Positions 10,281-20,942 of a stretch of DNA of 64,000 nucleotides are shown piece by piece. How positions within the stretch are numbered: the stretch's first letter is position 1; every line of letters starts with the position of its first letter. The DNA is from Orobanche coerulescens (Eukaryota > Streptophyta > Magnoliopsida > Lamiales > Orobanchaceae): contig CM065802.1 of the NCBI GenBank assembly GCA_033398695.1, positions 150,150,096-150,214,095 on the forward strand. The letters are read 5' to 3'. Made by a program: the position numbers and the translations under genes. A model generated the notes under the pieces. That model worked only from the letters and a program-made list of their open reading frames with translations. It was not told the DNA's origin and made no database searches.

Positions 10281-11603
10281 TTTGTAGTAGTGACATAATG
10301 ACAAAAATGATTAGAGTCTTTGCCCTGAGTCCTTCGAGAGCAATCTTGATGTCAAGATCCATCACCGACGATTATCTTCAATGTTCGACAATCCAAAATA
10401 CCACCGACTATAGATAACTCATATCCTCGTCTTTAACACAATGTATCCTCGATACCCAAGTATACCAATAACAAATATAAATCATATACGTTATGATTTA
10501 ATTCCCAAAAGCAGAAAACAACGTACAATCCCAAACCTCCAGAGTTCGCAATTATAATCATTGATATACGAATTATAAATGAATGAAACTAAAACCATTC
10601 ATTAAATATTATAAACTGAACAAGTAATAACTTGTCTCGATACCGATAAGGTGATAATGAAGTCGTTACTAATTTCCTTACCTTCGTCTACAAGCTCCTC
10701 GGCCCTGACCAAAGCTATTCACGAACATCCTCGAACTTGAACGCAACATATTATTCTAATCAACGATCAATCCTCACAACCTATTGTAATAATCGATAAA
10801 CAACAAGTTCGATAACAATCAACAATCGATATAACCAATCAACAAACTCAACGTTTCCACAATATCTCGACTAAACACTAATCCGAATAACTCATTCAAT
10901 CAATCACGAATCCATAATCATAATACCATTCCACAATCTGATAAATATATCAACAATCAATTCAACCCGATAACCAGGATTACATAACATACTCTATTCC
11001 GAAATCAACCAATTAAACTCAACGGTTCGACGGTATCTCGATCATATACAAACCCAAACCATTCAACTCAAACAATTACAAACACAAGCCGCAATTCGAT
11101 AATCAATCAATTCTAATAAGTGTCTGAATAATATAGATTCCAACTTCAACCTTAGATACGAATTAACAAGGTTCCTTCTTGTTCATACTCGTAAATTCAT
11201 AGGAAAATAATTACCCGTTATTATCATCAATCCAAACTATTCAAATAGCTCAATATCATGAATAATCGTAATCCAACATTACCCATAACCTCTCCGGATT
11301 CAACCTTATATCATGATTCATTACTCATCAAGAACATACGAAAACAGCCACTACAATTGACGCAATATTAGTTCTAACCATCAAATCCATGTTTATAATC
11401 AAAACCAAGAACACCATGATTCCATAATCATGTTCATAATAACAATATAATCCAATATATATATATATATATCATATCATCTTTCTCAACTCAAGCTCCA
11501 TGAAACTTCAAGAATCATCACAACACCATAAACTATCATCACACAAATCAATCATCGACAACAACATCAAAACCCTAAAATAAAGAGAGGATTAACCAAC
11601 ATA

Positions 11604-11605
11604 CC
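11604..11605 (-). promoter_or_regulatory. Candidate splice donor in LTR E
   Basis: Minus strand reads CTTCTTGAG|GTATGTTGG, about 184 bases downstream of the TATA box. Equivalent donors occur in LTRs C, D and I. Confidence 0.4.
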
Positions 11606-11787
11606 TCAAGAAGATGAATAACACAATCAAACACCTCAAGAATCAATAATATCTTCATATCTCAAGCTCCAATCCATGCCATTAAGCTCATAATCAAGTT
11701 AGAAGAGCCAAAAATCCATCTTGAGGGGTTGAAGGGTGAAAAATGAAGTGCACATCTCCAAAAATGCCAAAGTGATGGGTCTCACAT

Positions 11788-11796
11788 ATTTATATA
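11788..11796 (-). promoter_or_regulatory. TATA box of LTR E
   Basis: Minus strand TTTATATAAATA, just downstream (in LTR orientation) of the palindrome array. Confidence 0.55.
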
Positions 11797-11803
11797 AACT
11801 CAT

Positions 11804-12245
11804 ACCTTATGTACGCTAAATGAACTCCCTAGCATACACAAACATCCTTATGTACGTTATCCTTCATCGATTACATACGTAACAACAATTCAGAAACTAC
11901 TGCCTTAATTCGTTCGATGGATTACGTATGTAACACCAATGACAGAGCGTACGTAATATGGTCGTTGAGTTGCTACAGTGTGATACTCATTAACGTACAA
12001 AATGCTCTACCCATAACGTACGTAAAGCTCTACGTTGACTCGCCTATCCATATCTGCGCCGAAAGTTTCCGACCACGAGATCCACCCATCGATCACAGCC
12101 TGGTTCTGCCTGATACTACCTTACATATGTTAACTCTCCTTCTTAACGTACGTAAGCCTTGTACACCTTACATACGTTAACTATCCTTCTTAACGTACGT
12201 AAGCCTTGTACATTAGCGTATGCTAAGTCCTTAGCATATGTTAAT
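11804..12245. repeat. Array of about 14 TACGTA-type palindromes in U3 of LTR E
   Basis: Repeated near-palindromes with consensus TTA(A/G)C(G/A)TA(C/T)G(T/C)TAA. Copies lie near 11807, 11829, 11848, 11870, 11921, 11946, 11989, 12013, 12121, 12143, 12168, 12190, 12212 and 12230. Many contain TACGTA, the A-box form of the ACGT core recognised by plant bZIP factors. The array ends about 10 bases upstream of the LTR E TATA box on the minus strand. Enhancer function is inferred. Confidence 0.75.
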
Positions 12246-12529
12246 CACTCTATACTCGTCCAATTCCAACTGTTCTTGTCTGTCGTCTCGATATACCAGA
12301 TACATATACACGACATACTGAATACATGTATCCTTCTAATAATATTACCATACAACACACCTGACATACAATATCTTCAAATGTAATTTTCGACCAAGAC
12401 GACAATTATACCAATACAGATGTCTCAGTCCTTCAATTATTTTATCCATACTATACAGATTTCATACTGTACAATATAACTCGGATAAAATAACATTAAA
12501 CAACCATAGTATGGATTCAGGATTTTACA

Positions 12530-12739
12530 CCTTTGAGTACTTCAAGACACACAACTATAATCCAATTTATATACATTTTGAGCTCTCATTATTCATATAA
12601 GCTATCTACTCATTATCTAATTGTTCCAAGAAAGATATGAGTATTGTACTTACACTGTATTATCACTTATAGGTTGTGTCTTATTTGGTCAGTGTGTTTG
12701 AGTGATGTATCAATCGTACACGAGTTGAGGAAAGCATCA
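12530..12739. other. Unassigned spacer between LTR E and copia F
   Basis: About 210 A/T-rich bases. I see no gene and no clear element boundary. It may be an eroded part of copia F. Confidence 0.4.
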
Positions 12740-13765
12740 TACCCATGGCTGAAGTTGAAGCCATCCGACTACTTCGCGCATTCACATCCCATAGGAAAAT
12801 CAAACTCTTTCAAATGGATGTTAAGACGCCTTCCTTAACAGCATCATTCAAGAAGAAGTATATGTAAAGCAACCTCCACAGGATCATGAATTCCATATCA
12901 TGTTTAAAAGCTCAACAAAGCTCTGTATGGGTTGAAACAAGCACCACGAGCATGGTATGATCATCTAAGCCAATGTCTCATTTTCAATAACTACAAAAGA
13001 GGTAATATCAAAAACACCTTATTTGTGAAAATAATGAATGAAAATATTCTTGTCTGTCAAATTTATATAGATGATATTGTCTTTGGTGCTACTAATAACC
13101 CTCTTTGCCAAGCATTTGTTAATCATATGAAGGGAGAATTCAAAATGAGCATGATGGGAGAATTAATGTTATTTGTTGGGCTCCAAATAAAACAATATGA
13201 AGATAGAATCTTTATCTATCAAACTAAATATAAAAACGATCTTCTCAAGAAATTCAAAATGGAAGGTAGCATCAACTCCAATTTCATTTTCATTAAAATT
13301 GGACAAAGACAAGAATCGGAAGTCAGTAGATCAAAAGCTCTTTCTAGGTATGATCGGCTCCCTACTTTACTTAACTCCATCTAGACCAGATATAATTTTT
13401 TGCTATTTAAATGGTACTATTCAACTGGGATTATGGTATTCATCCTGTCTTGATTTTAATTTAATTGCATAAAGTGGTGCTGATTTTGGCGGATATAAAA
13501 TTGATAAAAGAGTACAAGTTGTACATGTCATTTTATAGGCTCATGTTTGATTTCTTGGGGTAGTAAAAAGCAAACCAGTATAGCAATGTCTACAGTCGAA
13601 GCTGAATATACAGCTGCCGGCAGTGCATGTGCACAGGTTTTGTGGATTACAAATCAACTTTTAGATCATGGCATATTTATTCAAAATACTCTTATTCTAT
13701 GTGAAACAAGTAAACTAGGCTCTTCAAGACCTCCCCATTTGAGCTGCTTCTTTCACCGCCAGTAG
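12740..13765 (+). pseudogene. Copia F: RT and RNase H remnant, SIRE/Maximus-like
   Basis: This is the 3' half of a Ty1/copia polyprotein in several frames. Reverse transcriptase motifs are AEVEAIRLLRAF, KLFQMDVKT, KQAPRAWYDHLSQCL, QIYIDDIVFGATN (the YxDD catalytic block), MGELMLFVGLQIKQYEDRIF and TKYKNDLLKKFKME. RNase H follows at 13547 (ISWGSKKQTSIAMSTVEAEY). The MGEL-GLQIKQ block is typical of the SIRE lineage. Gag, protease and integrase are absent, so the element is 5' truncated. Frame changes near 12840, 12930 and 13330 inactivate it. Confidence 0.85.
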
Positions 13766-13786
13766 GTCACAAGTCATCAAGAATAA

Positions 13787-13800
13787 GTCTGGGGAGGGGG
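13787..13800 (+). promoter_or_regulatory. Polypurine tract of copia F
   Basis: GTCTGGGGAGGGGG immediately before the presumed 3' LTR start (TAAATAGACTT at 13801, where TG would be expected). It would prime plus-strand DNA synthesis. Confidence 0.55.
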
Positions 13801-14649
13801 TAAATAGACTTATTAAACTCTTTTCCTTAATCAGGTGAGTTTCTTCAGCTGTGTAATATGCAGTTAACAAACCTTAGTTGCAGATGAGTAGTGCGGAAGC
13901 ACAACTGGTAACACTGCAGGTGACTTATATTGACTGCATGTGACTTATGTCAACTGTAAAGACTAAACAGTGCAGAAGACAGTTGACTACTAAATGGAAC
14001 AATAAATATGAATGGAGCAGATAAGTATGATGAATGCATCAAAACACACAAGCACTTATAGTGGTTTCAGAGGTGGGGTATGTAACACCCCGAGATATTC
14101 AGAGTATATTACAGCGCCGTGGACCCCCACATGGGATCCACCAGGCTACAAACAAGAAAACTCCACTCGACTAACCATCCCGGTTAGCGAGGACACACAT
14201 TTAATTATAAGACATAAAAAGTTACGCCCGGAGCAACCGGCGAAATGATCATCAACCAACAATGTAACAATTTAAAAGTAGTACAACACGGAGTTTGAAT
14301 TTGAAAAGCCTAAGTACTCGCGAGTACAGTCTATCAGTTTATAAATATAGAAAACAACCATATCGAATTAGACATAGGAATTAAGAAGACCCAAATGCAC
14401 ATGTCAACGACCCTGGCCGACATCCTCGTACTGTCCCGGTGCTCGCTCGTCCGGATAATCATAACCTGAAATCCATAACAAGAATTTCCCCAAAACGGGT
14501 CCCCAGAGGGGTTAGCAATTACGCTAGTACAAGTAATCAAGGCAAACCAATCGCTTACACATTTCATAGTACATGCACCAATATCATTTCAAAAACCAAA
14601 ACCAGACATGTCTTTTCCGGAAATAAACAAATACAATTAATTTGCCTAG

Positions 14650-14875
14650 ACCGGACGAAGCCACGAATCCCACTCGAGGCCTCTTAGGACCATCCCGAGA
14701 TGTCAACATTCATAAAACAAATCAAGCACCACACGTCACCTAGGACCGGGACGAAGCCACGAATCCCACTCGAGGCCTCTAAGGACCCTCCCGAGCTGGT
14801 TAACGAATCAAACTCATGAATCCAGGACGAAGCCATAGATTCCCTCGAGGCCCCGTCGGACCCTCCCGAGGTGAG
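14650..14875. repeat. Short direct repeats in LTR C (downstream part)
   Basis: Three units shaped GGACGAAGCCA(C/T)(G)A(A/G)(A)TCCC(A)CTCGAGGCC, ending in CCTCCCGAG. The 5' LTR has the counterpart at 21505-21735. In LTR orientation they lie beyond the splice-donor-like site, in probable R/U5. LTR E has a related motif. Confidence 0.7.
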
Positions 14876-15500
14876 TAAAGCACACACAATATACATTACC
14901 ATTTCACGTTAAGCATAAAGGTTTCCGAGAATTACTTGCCTTGAATATTTTGATGACGCAACGAACGGAAAGGATAATCACCGACAAACACTAGGAATCA
15001 ACGGAACCGAACCTAACGATTCGAAGAACATAATTACAACCAACTCTAGCCGAATACGGAAATGGAATACACCCGAAAACCCACCTACGATTCATGTATA
15101 TTCGCACAAAAATAACAACGAGGGCGGATCACAACCAAACCCTCTCGATTCCGCAAAACTATGAAAATATACCATGAATCCGTAGGAAAACTAATGATAT
15201 CAACAAGATTAATCATATTCATCATGAATCCACCAACAAAACGAAACGAATCGGAAGAAAATCCCAAAACCCCCAAATTAATCGAAAATAGGGTTCTAGA
15301 GATATTACCTTTGGAGATTCAAGTACTAAGATCCATAGAACACGCGTTGGATTGATTGTCCGGGCTTCACCACCGAAGAAAAATGATAAAAATCAACCCC
15401 TCAATTGATAAGGATGAGAAGCTCTCCTCCTCTCTCACTCTCTCTCGCGTCAAAGGAAGAAGGAAGAAGGAAATGAGCTGTTTACGCTCAAAACAATACA

Positions 15501-15509
15501 ATTATAGAG
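15501..15509 (-). promoter_or_regulatory. TATA box of element C 3' LTR
   Basis: Minus strand CCTCTATAATTGTAT, about 530 bases into the LTR and immediately downstream of the palindrome array. The 5' LTR copy is at 22363-22370. Confidence 0.55.
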
Positions 15510-15521
15510 GGTTGACCGCAT

Positions 15522-15785
15522 TGTGTGCCGCGGCACAGCTGAGGTGTGCCGCGGCACAGGCCAAAAATTACTCCCAGGGTTCGACAGTATGCCGCGGCAC
15601 AGCCTGCGTGTGCCGCGGCACCCGGTACAGTCGGGTTTTGGTCGCAGATGTCACACGAGTGTGCCGCGGCACCGGACGGATGTGCCGCGGCACCTGATGG
15701 GTATGCCGCAGCACACAGTACAGTTTACTCGACCAACTACTGAAGAAATTTGTGTGCCGCGGCGCACTTACCTTGTGCCGCGGCC
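15522..15785. repeat. Array of nine GTGCCGCGGCAC palindromes, U3 of C 3' LTR
   Basis: Nine copies of the 12-base perfect palindrome GTGCCGCGGCAC or one-to-two-base variants, spaced about 20-55 bases, just upstream of the TATA box in LTR orientation. Peptides read through the array show periodic CRGT or CAAA repeats and are not genes. The array stands out as GC-rich in an A/T-rich neighbourhood. Confidence 0.9.
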
Positions 15786-16039
15786 CACACCCCCTTTGGG
15801 TCCCAAAATGATAAAAATGATCCGGAAAGAGAATAAAAACGATAGGAATCAATATTTGGGAACCAATAACACGAAATGGATCCACGGCAACCCCGAAACT
15901 GCGGTTCCGCACAATAATAACGAGAATATAGTTCAACAGTTGACAGGAAGGACACACTAAAAGGTACACGAGGGTCATTACGATCGAGAAATACACCAAA
16001 AATGAAAATACAAGGGAAAGAAAAAATGCGGATATTACA

Positions 16040-16057
16040 TTCTACCCCTCTAAAAAT
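16040..16057 (-). promoter_or_regulatory. Polypurine tract of element C
   Basis: Minus strand TTTTTAGAGGGGTAGAA directly abuts the start of the 3' LTR. It is the plus-strand DNA primer site of the retroelement. Confidence 0.8.
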
Positions 16058-16074
16058 AAGTTTCGTCCCGAAAC

Positions 16075-17198
16075 TTAAGAAACAAACAACTCAGGGTACC
16101 TAGCACGCATGCTATCCTCGGTTTCCCAAGTTGCCTCCTCGACACCGTGTCTCGACCACTGCACTTTGACCAAAGGGATGGTCTTATGCCTCAGTCGTTT
16201 CTCACGATGCTCCAAAATCTTCAAAGGACGCTCCTCAAAAGTAATATCTTCAGCAATATCAATCTCGCCATAATCGATGACGTGACTAGGATCCGGGACA
16301 TATTTCCTCAGCTGGGAAACATGAAAAACGCTATGAACATAACTCAAGGCCGGGGGTAACGCCAAACGGTATGCTAACCCACCGACTCGCTCGAGAATCT
16401 CAAAGGGTCCAATAAATCTCGGACTCAACTTCCCCTTCTTCCCGAAACGGAAAACTCCTCTCGTCGGCGACACCTTCAGCAAAACGTGGTCTCCCACCTC
16501 GAATTCTAAAGGTCGACGACGGACATCGGCATATGACTTCTGTCGACTCTGGGCCGTCAACATCCGTTCCCGAATTAATTCTATCTTCCGCCTCGTCTCT
16601 AAAACGACATCCGGCTCGGTCCCGACTAAATCGGATGCCTCATTCCAACAAATCGGTGATCGACATCGCCGCCCATAGAGTGCCTCATACGGTGCCATCC
16701 GAATCGACACGTGCCAACTATTATTGTACGTGAATTCGATCAATGGCAGATGCTCCTCCCAGTCATGGCTCCAATCGAGAGCACAAGCACGCAACATATC
16801 CTCAAATGTCTGGATAGTGCGCTCCGACTGCCCATCTGACTGGGGGTGAAAAGAGGTACTCAAACACAAATGAGTACCCAACGCCTTATGCACCGCCTGC
16901 CAAAAGTGTGATACAAAACGACCATCACGATCCGAAACAATAGACTTCGGAGTACCGTGAAGCCTCACAATCTGTGCGATAAATATACGGGCCAACTTCT
17001 CCGGGCCCCAAGTGTCCTTGATGCCCAGAAAATGTGCCGACTTGGTCAGGCGATCGACAATCACCCAAACCATATTCATGCCCGATCTCGATCTCAGCAA
17101 ACTCGTAATGAAGTCCATCGATATATCTTCCCATTCCATTCCGGAATGGGAAGTGGCTGCAATAACCCAGCCGGTCGCTGATGCTCAATTTTGACCTA
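16075..17198 (-). pseudogene. Element C: integrase with chromodomain (frameshifted at its N-terminal side)
   Basis: Integrase core, open over 354 codons from 17139: MDFITSLLRSRSGMN, VDRLTKSAHFLGIK, TPKSIVSDRDGRF (second catalytic Asp), HPQSDGQSERTIQ (catalytic Glu). The C-terminal GPFEILERVGGLAYRLALPP block and the terminal EEATWETEDSMRARYPELF match the chromodomain tail of plant chromoviruses, which in known members targets heterochromatin. The zinc-binding part is on the upstream ORF. An in-frame TAG at 17196-17198 and a one-base frame change near 17140 separate it from RNase H. Confidence 0.93.
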
Positions 17199-18812
17199 CT
17201 GACAAGTCAAACATTTTGCTACAAACTGTGCGACCTCCTCCTTCATATCATTCCACCAGAAATTCCTCCTTAGGTCCTTGTACATCTTACTCGAACCAGG
17301 ATGAACGGAGTAAGGTGTAGTATGGGCCTCGCGCAGAATACTCTGTCTCATCTCGGAGTCGTTCGGCACGCAAAGCCGACTCTGGAATCTCAAAACACCA
17401 TCCTCATGAATCACAAAGCCAGGAGACTTTCCCTTAAGGACGTTCTCTCGGATTTGAGTAATCATCGGATCCTCCAACTGCTTCAGCTTAATTTCATCGA
17501 TCAAAGACGACGAAATATCTAAAGCACAAAGTTGCCCGACAGTCCCAGGCAACAAAACCTCAACATCAAACTCAATCAAAGCCCGCCGAAGCTCAGACTG
17601 AGACGTAAGGACCTCAAGCATTCGCAACGCAATCGATTTCCGACTCAAGGCGTCGGCCACGACGTTCGCCTTGCCCGGATGATAAAGGATTTCGAGGTCA
17701 TAATCCTTAATCAGCTCTAACCACCTCCTCTGCCTCATATTCAACTCCCGCTGAGTAAATATATATTTCAGAATTTTATGATCGGTAAAAATCTGACATG
17801 CAGAGCCGAAAAGATAGTGACGCCAAATCTTGAGCGCAAAAACGACTGCCACTAACTCCAAATCATGAGTAGGGTAGTTAAGCTCATACGGCCTCAACTG
17901 TCTCGACGCATAAGCAATGGTCTTGCCGTGCTGCATCAATACGCACCCAAGACCCTGGCCCGAAGCATCGCTATAAACGGTGAATCCCTCGTTGCCACAT
18001 GGCAACGCCAAAACCGGGGCTGAAGTCAAACGCTTCTTCAGCTCCTTAAAACTGGACTGCCTCTCGTCATTCCAGACGAACTTCTCGGATTTCTGGAGTA
18101 ACTGTGTAAGTGGCCGAGCTAGTTTTGAGAAATCCTCGACGAACCTACGGTAGTAGCCAGCCAAACCCAAGAAGCTACGGACCTCCTTCACACTTGTGGG
18201 CGATGCCCAATCTAACACTGCCTCAACCTTCTGCGGATCCACTCGAACTCCCTCGGCTGAAATCACGTGACCCAAAAACATCACTTCCTTCAGCCAGAAC
18301 TCACATTTCGAGAACTTCGCATAGAGTTGCTCGGCCCTCAAAATGTCTAACACTACCCGCAAATGATGGGCATGCTCTTCCTCGTTCCTCGAATAAATAA
18401 GAATATCATCAATGAAGACGATGACACACTTATCCAAATACTCGATAAATACTTTGTTCATCAACTGCATGAACACCGCCGGCGCGTTAGTTAACCCGAA
18501 AGGCATAACTACAAACTCATAATGTCCGTATCTCGTCCGAAAAGCTGTTTTCGGCACGTCGGACTCCCTCACCCGGAGCTGATAGTACCTCGATTTCAAA
18601 TCAATCTTTGAGAATACCGCCGCTCCCTGCAACTGATCGAACAAGTCGTCAATCCTCGGCAAAGGATACTTGTTCTTGATGGTCACCTTGTTCAGTTCAC
18701 GATAGTCGATACACAAACGTAGTGAACCATCCTTCTTACGCACAAACAAGACCGGTGCGCCCCAAGGCGAGACGCTCGGTCGAACATACCCCGACTCAAG
18801 GAGTTCACTCAA
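17196..18812 (-). CDS. Element C: RT, RNase H and integrase zinc finger (one open segment of a broken pol)
   Basis: 538 open codons. Reverse transcriptase blocks: [75 protein letters not shown] (catalytic DD) and [15 protein letters not shown]. RNase [39 protein letters not shown] and ADALSRK. Integrase zinc finger: H..HPG..K and CLTCQ. A TAG immediately upstream (18813-18815) splits it from protease, and a TAG at its end splits it from the integrase core. The domains themselves look well kept. Not translatable as one protein. Confidence 0.93.
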   Translation of the reverse strand: MSELLESGYVRPSVSPWGAPVLFVRKKDGSLRLCIDYRELNKVTIKNKYPLPRIDDLFDQLQGAAVFSKIDLKSRYYQLRVRESDVPKTAFRTRYGHYEFVVMPFGLTNAPAVFMQLMNKVFIEYLDKCVIVFIDDILIYSRNEEEHAHHLRVVLDILRAEQLYAKFSKCEFWLKEVMFLGHVISAEGVRVDPQKVEAVLDWASPTSVKEVRSFLGLAGYYRRFVEDFSKLARPLTQLLQKSEKFVWNDERQSSFKELKKRLTSAPVLALPCGNEGFTVYSDASGQGLGCVLMQHGKTIAYASRQLRPYELNYPTHDLELVAVVFALKIWRHYLFGSACQIFTDHKILKYIFTQRELNMRQRRWLELIKDYDLEILYHPGKANVVADALSRKSIALRMLEVLTSQSELRRALIEFDVEVLLPGTVGQLCALDISSSLIDEIKLKQLEDPMITQIRENVLKGKSPGFVIHEDGVLRFQSRLCVPNDSEMRQSILREAHTTPYSVHPGSSKMYKDLRRNFWWNDMKEEVAQFVAKCLTCQ

Positions 18813-19229
18813 CTATTTCTTCAACTCGGCCATCTCTGAAGGTGCCATGCGATACGGCGCCTTCGAAATCGGAGCCGCGCCCGGCTCTAATTCTATAACA
18901 AACTCAACCTCACGATCCGGTGGCAATTTCAGCAACTCGTCAGGAAATACATCAGGAAACTCACTAACGACTGGAATCGACGAATGCTCGACTCCACCAT
19001 TCTCCGCCTTCAAGGCATAGCACCAATAACCAGTACACCCCTTTCGCAGGAGTTTCACCGCCTTCAAGGCGTTAATAACAAACTTCTGGTTTCTCTTTCG
19101 GCCCGCGAAAGAGTGTTCAGTGCCGTCCTCGGCTAACATGGTAATGATCCTCGTGCGGTAGTTCATGATTGCACCATGCCGCTCGAGACAATCATCCCCG
19201 AGAATCAAATCCTCACCCTCGATACCCAC
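18813..19229 (-). pseudogene. Element C: protease/RT linker segment
   Basis: Linker between protease and RT, with EFPDVFPDELLKLPPDREVE and PISKAPYRMAPSEMAELKK, the conserved lead-in to the chromovirus RT. It is in the RT frame but separated from it by the TAG at 18813-18815, and out of frame with the gag/protease ORF (19960-19205). Frame change at about 19205-19240. Confidence 0.85.
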
Positions 19230-20706
19230 GACAATAAGATTAGAGAGCCAACCCTCTCACAAATAATCACAGAACAGTCCCGGACTTCTCGATCACCGAC
19301 AATTCTATCACCGCTAGGAAGTTTAACGATGAAAGGCTCGCAAGGTGACAAGCAGTCGAGACTCAAACGGCGTACACACTCTAGAGAAATGAATGAATGC
19401 GTAGCACCCGAATCAAAAAGCACACTGACAGGATGGGAATGGATATGAACGGTACCTGTCGCCACAGTAGCTGCTGGATCATCGGTCCTCCTCATCTCGT
19501 AGATACGCGGCTGGGCAGAGCCGACACTGGAAGCTCCTCCTCCAGCGGGCTGACCCCGACCCCTACCTCGGCCGGAACTCGGTGGAGGCGGCGGAGCAAA
19601 TGAGCCCTGGTTCACACTCGGCTCCATAGGTGCTGGGTGAGAAGAACGGGCGCCGCGAAACTGTTTGAGTTTCTCGCAAAAAGAAGCCTTGTGGCCCGAC
19701 TGACCACAAGTATGACAAGTCAAAGGTGGACGAGGACAATCCCGGTTCACGTGGCCTGGCTTGCCACAGTTAAAGCATCTGGGGTCCCGGACGACGGTTC
19801 CGGCGGAACTCCAAAAGTTCCCAGAGAAACGAGCCGAACCGCCCGTAGAAATATTTGCAGCCTGAGATTTCTGCTGGCCTCCACTCTTGGGATCAGAAAA
19901 ATTCCCGACCGACTTCTGCTTCTTGCTCTCACGAGCCAAATCGCTAGCCGTCACCGACATATCATAAGCAAGAGCTCGAATCTAATAATCCTTCAAGGTA
20001 GTACAGATGAGCCCAGACATATAGTCCCGAATGGACAGTTTCATCCTCCTGGAAAAGTGGAAAATTTTGTCGCTCTCTTCGACAACTTGGGTCTTCACAT
20101 AGCCCAACTCCTTGTTAAAATCGGCAATAGCTTGGGATACGGGAATATCCCGTGGTTGAGCATCATAGAAAGCATGCACTCGAGCCTGTCTGACCGGCCA
20201 CGGACAATATTCGGTCTCCATCAATTCTTGAAATTCGGCCCATGAAGCAACGTGATCTTTTGGACCAACGGCCTCCCACCAATCCGTAGCATCTCCCGTG
20301 AGGAAGTATTGAGCAATAGGGACCTTACGGTCCTCGGGGCAGTTGGTAGCAGTGAAGACTTTGGATATCTCCTTGATCCACCCTTCCCAGCCGATCGGGT
20401 CCGAAGCTCCTGAACCGAGGAGGATGCATCTTGATGACATCCTGAAGCCGGCGATCCGCTCCGCCCGATTAGCATGGGCCTCGATCGGGGTTACGACCAT
20501 GTGAGCTATAGCCGCCATCTGGTTAACCATTTCTTTGCATAACGCCGCAATACCAAGATCGGCGCTCGAGAAGAAGCATGACCGTGACGGTCACCGATCG
20601 CGGCTCCCGAAGAATGCGACGTGGCCGCCCCACCGGCTGCCCCACGTCCTCGGCCGCGTCCACGACCACGACCACGACCACGACCACGGTTTCCTCCGGC
20701 ATCCAT
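19205..20706 (-). pseudogene. Element C: gag and protease
   Basis: Gag starts at ATG 20706 with an N-terminal RG-repeat tract and a glycine/alanine-rich stretch. A frame change near 20530 leads to the capsid-like part (20530-19982; WWEAVGPKDHVASWAEFQEL, ETEYCP). A TAG at 19982-19984 interrupts it. The rest, 19960-19205, has two CCHC knuckles, CFNCGKPGHVNRDCP and CHTCGQSGHKASFC, which bind RNA, and the protease active site LFDSGATHSFIS. RG tract plus two knuckles is notable for nucleic-acid binding. Confidence 0.9.
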
Positions 20707-20707
20707 A

Positions 20708-20821
20708 CTGATGTTGAGAGATAACAGAAGTTTATCGATGATGAGTAAGGGAAGAAAAGCAACTACGATTCAAAAGTGGAAATACAATGCAAGAAACAAA
20801 AGAGCCGAATAAGAAAACTTA
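20708..20821 (-). other. Element C leader between PBS and gag, with intron-like ends
   Basis: Minus strand has a donor-like GTGCTC|GTAAGTTTTC at about 20821 and an acceptor-like CTCAACATCAG just before the gag ATG (20706). Either this short piece, or the longer stretch from the LTR donor at 22170, could be spliced out. Confidence 0.4.
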
Positions 20822-20920
20822 CGAGCACTGGAAGTAATCTTGGGATGCCGGCGGTGTGACAATGTGCAAAACAAAACACGACTAGACCCAAATAACCAAC
20901 AAGCCTAGGTATCCATAAAC

Positions 20921-20937
20921 CTAGAGCTCCGATACCA
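20921..20937 (-). promoter_or_regulatory. Primer-binding site of element C
   Basis: Minus strand TGGTATCGGAGCTCTAG, five bases after the LTR end. It matches the usual initiator tRNA-Met site TGGTATCAGAGC with one change. Confidence 0.85.
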
Positions 20938-20942
20938 TTTTC

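Larger units (their letters stand above)
5136..10292. mobile_element. CACTA (En/Spm) DNA transposon, defective, 5157 bp
   Basis: It begins CACTACTACAAAAA at 5136 and ends TTTTTGTAGTAGTG at 10292, a perfect terminal inverted repeat of 14 bases. The three bases on each side are ACA (5133-5135 and 10293-10295), the 3-bp duplication usual for CACTA elements. Both ends carry subterminal rows of AGAGACC hairpins. Inside are only remnants of coding sequence with intron-like boundaries, and a nested MULE. No intact TNP2-type transposase is present, so it could only move in trans. It sits inside LTR E. Confidence 0.95.
4249..12529 (-). mobile_element. LTR E: chromovirus-type LTR, minus strand, split by a CACTA element
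   Basis: Outside the CACTA element (4249-5135 and 10293-12529) there is no coding sequence, but the layout matches the LTR of element C. On the minus strand it begins TGTAAAATCCTGAATCC at 12529, carries a palindrome array (11804-12245), a TATA box (11788-11796), a splice-donor-like CTTGAG|GTATGTTGG at 11604, and repeats with a CCCGTCGGACC core that also occurs in LTR C. The left end was not found; it may be truncated at 4249. It may be a solo LTR or an LTR of an otherwise lost element. Confidence 0.55.
14081..16039 (-). repeat. Element C 3' LTR (1959 bp)
   Basis: Minus strand runs from TGTAATATCCGC at 16039 to GGGGTGTTACA at 14081. In a 500-base comparison (about 14900-15400 against 21780-22260) I counted about six substitutions from the other LTR. 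It has one fewer palindrome unit and fewer copies of the GGACGAAGCCACGAATCCC repeat than the 5' LTR. Confidence 0.95.

Noticed and set aside
15522..15785. CRISPR-like regular repeats
   Set aside because: Plant nuclear LTR; the repeat is a 12-base palindrome with uneven spacing and no cas genes. It is a promoter array.
15356..15999. Overlapping ORFs with periodic CRGT, CAAA or PRH repeats (also 22218-23053)
   Set aside because: They are translations of the GTGCCGCGGCAC palindrome array in several frames and both strands, and lie in LTR promoter sequence.
19637..20245. 202-codon plus-strand ORF across gag of element C
   Set aside because: Opposite strand has gag with zinc knuckles; this is a shadow.
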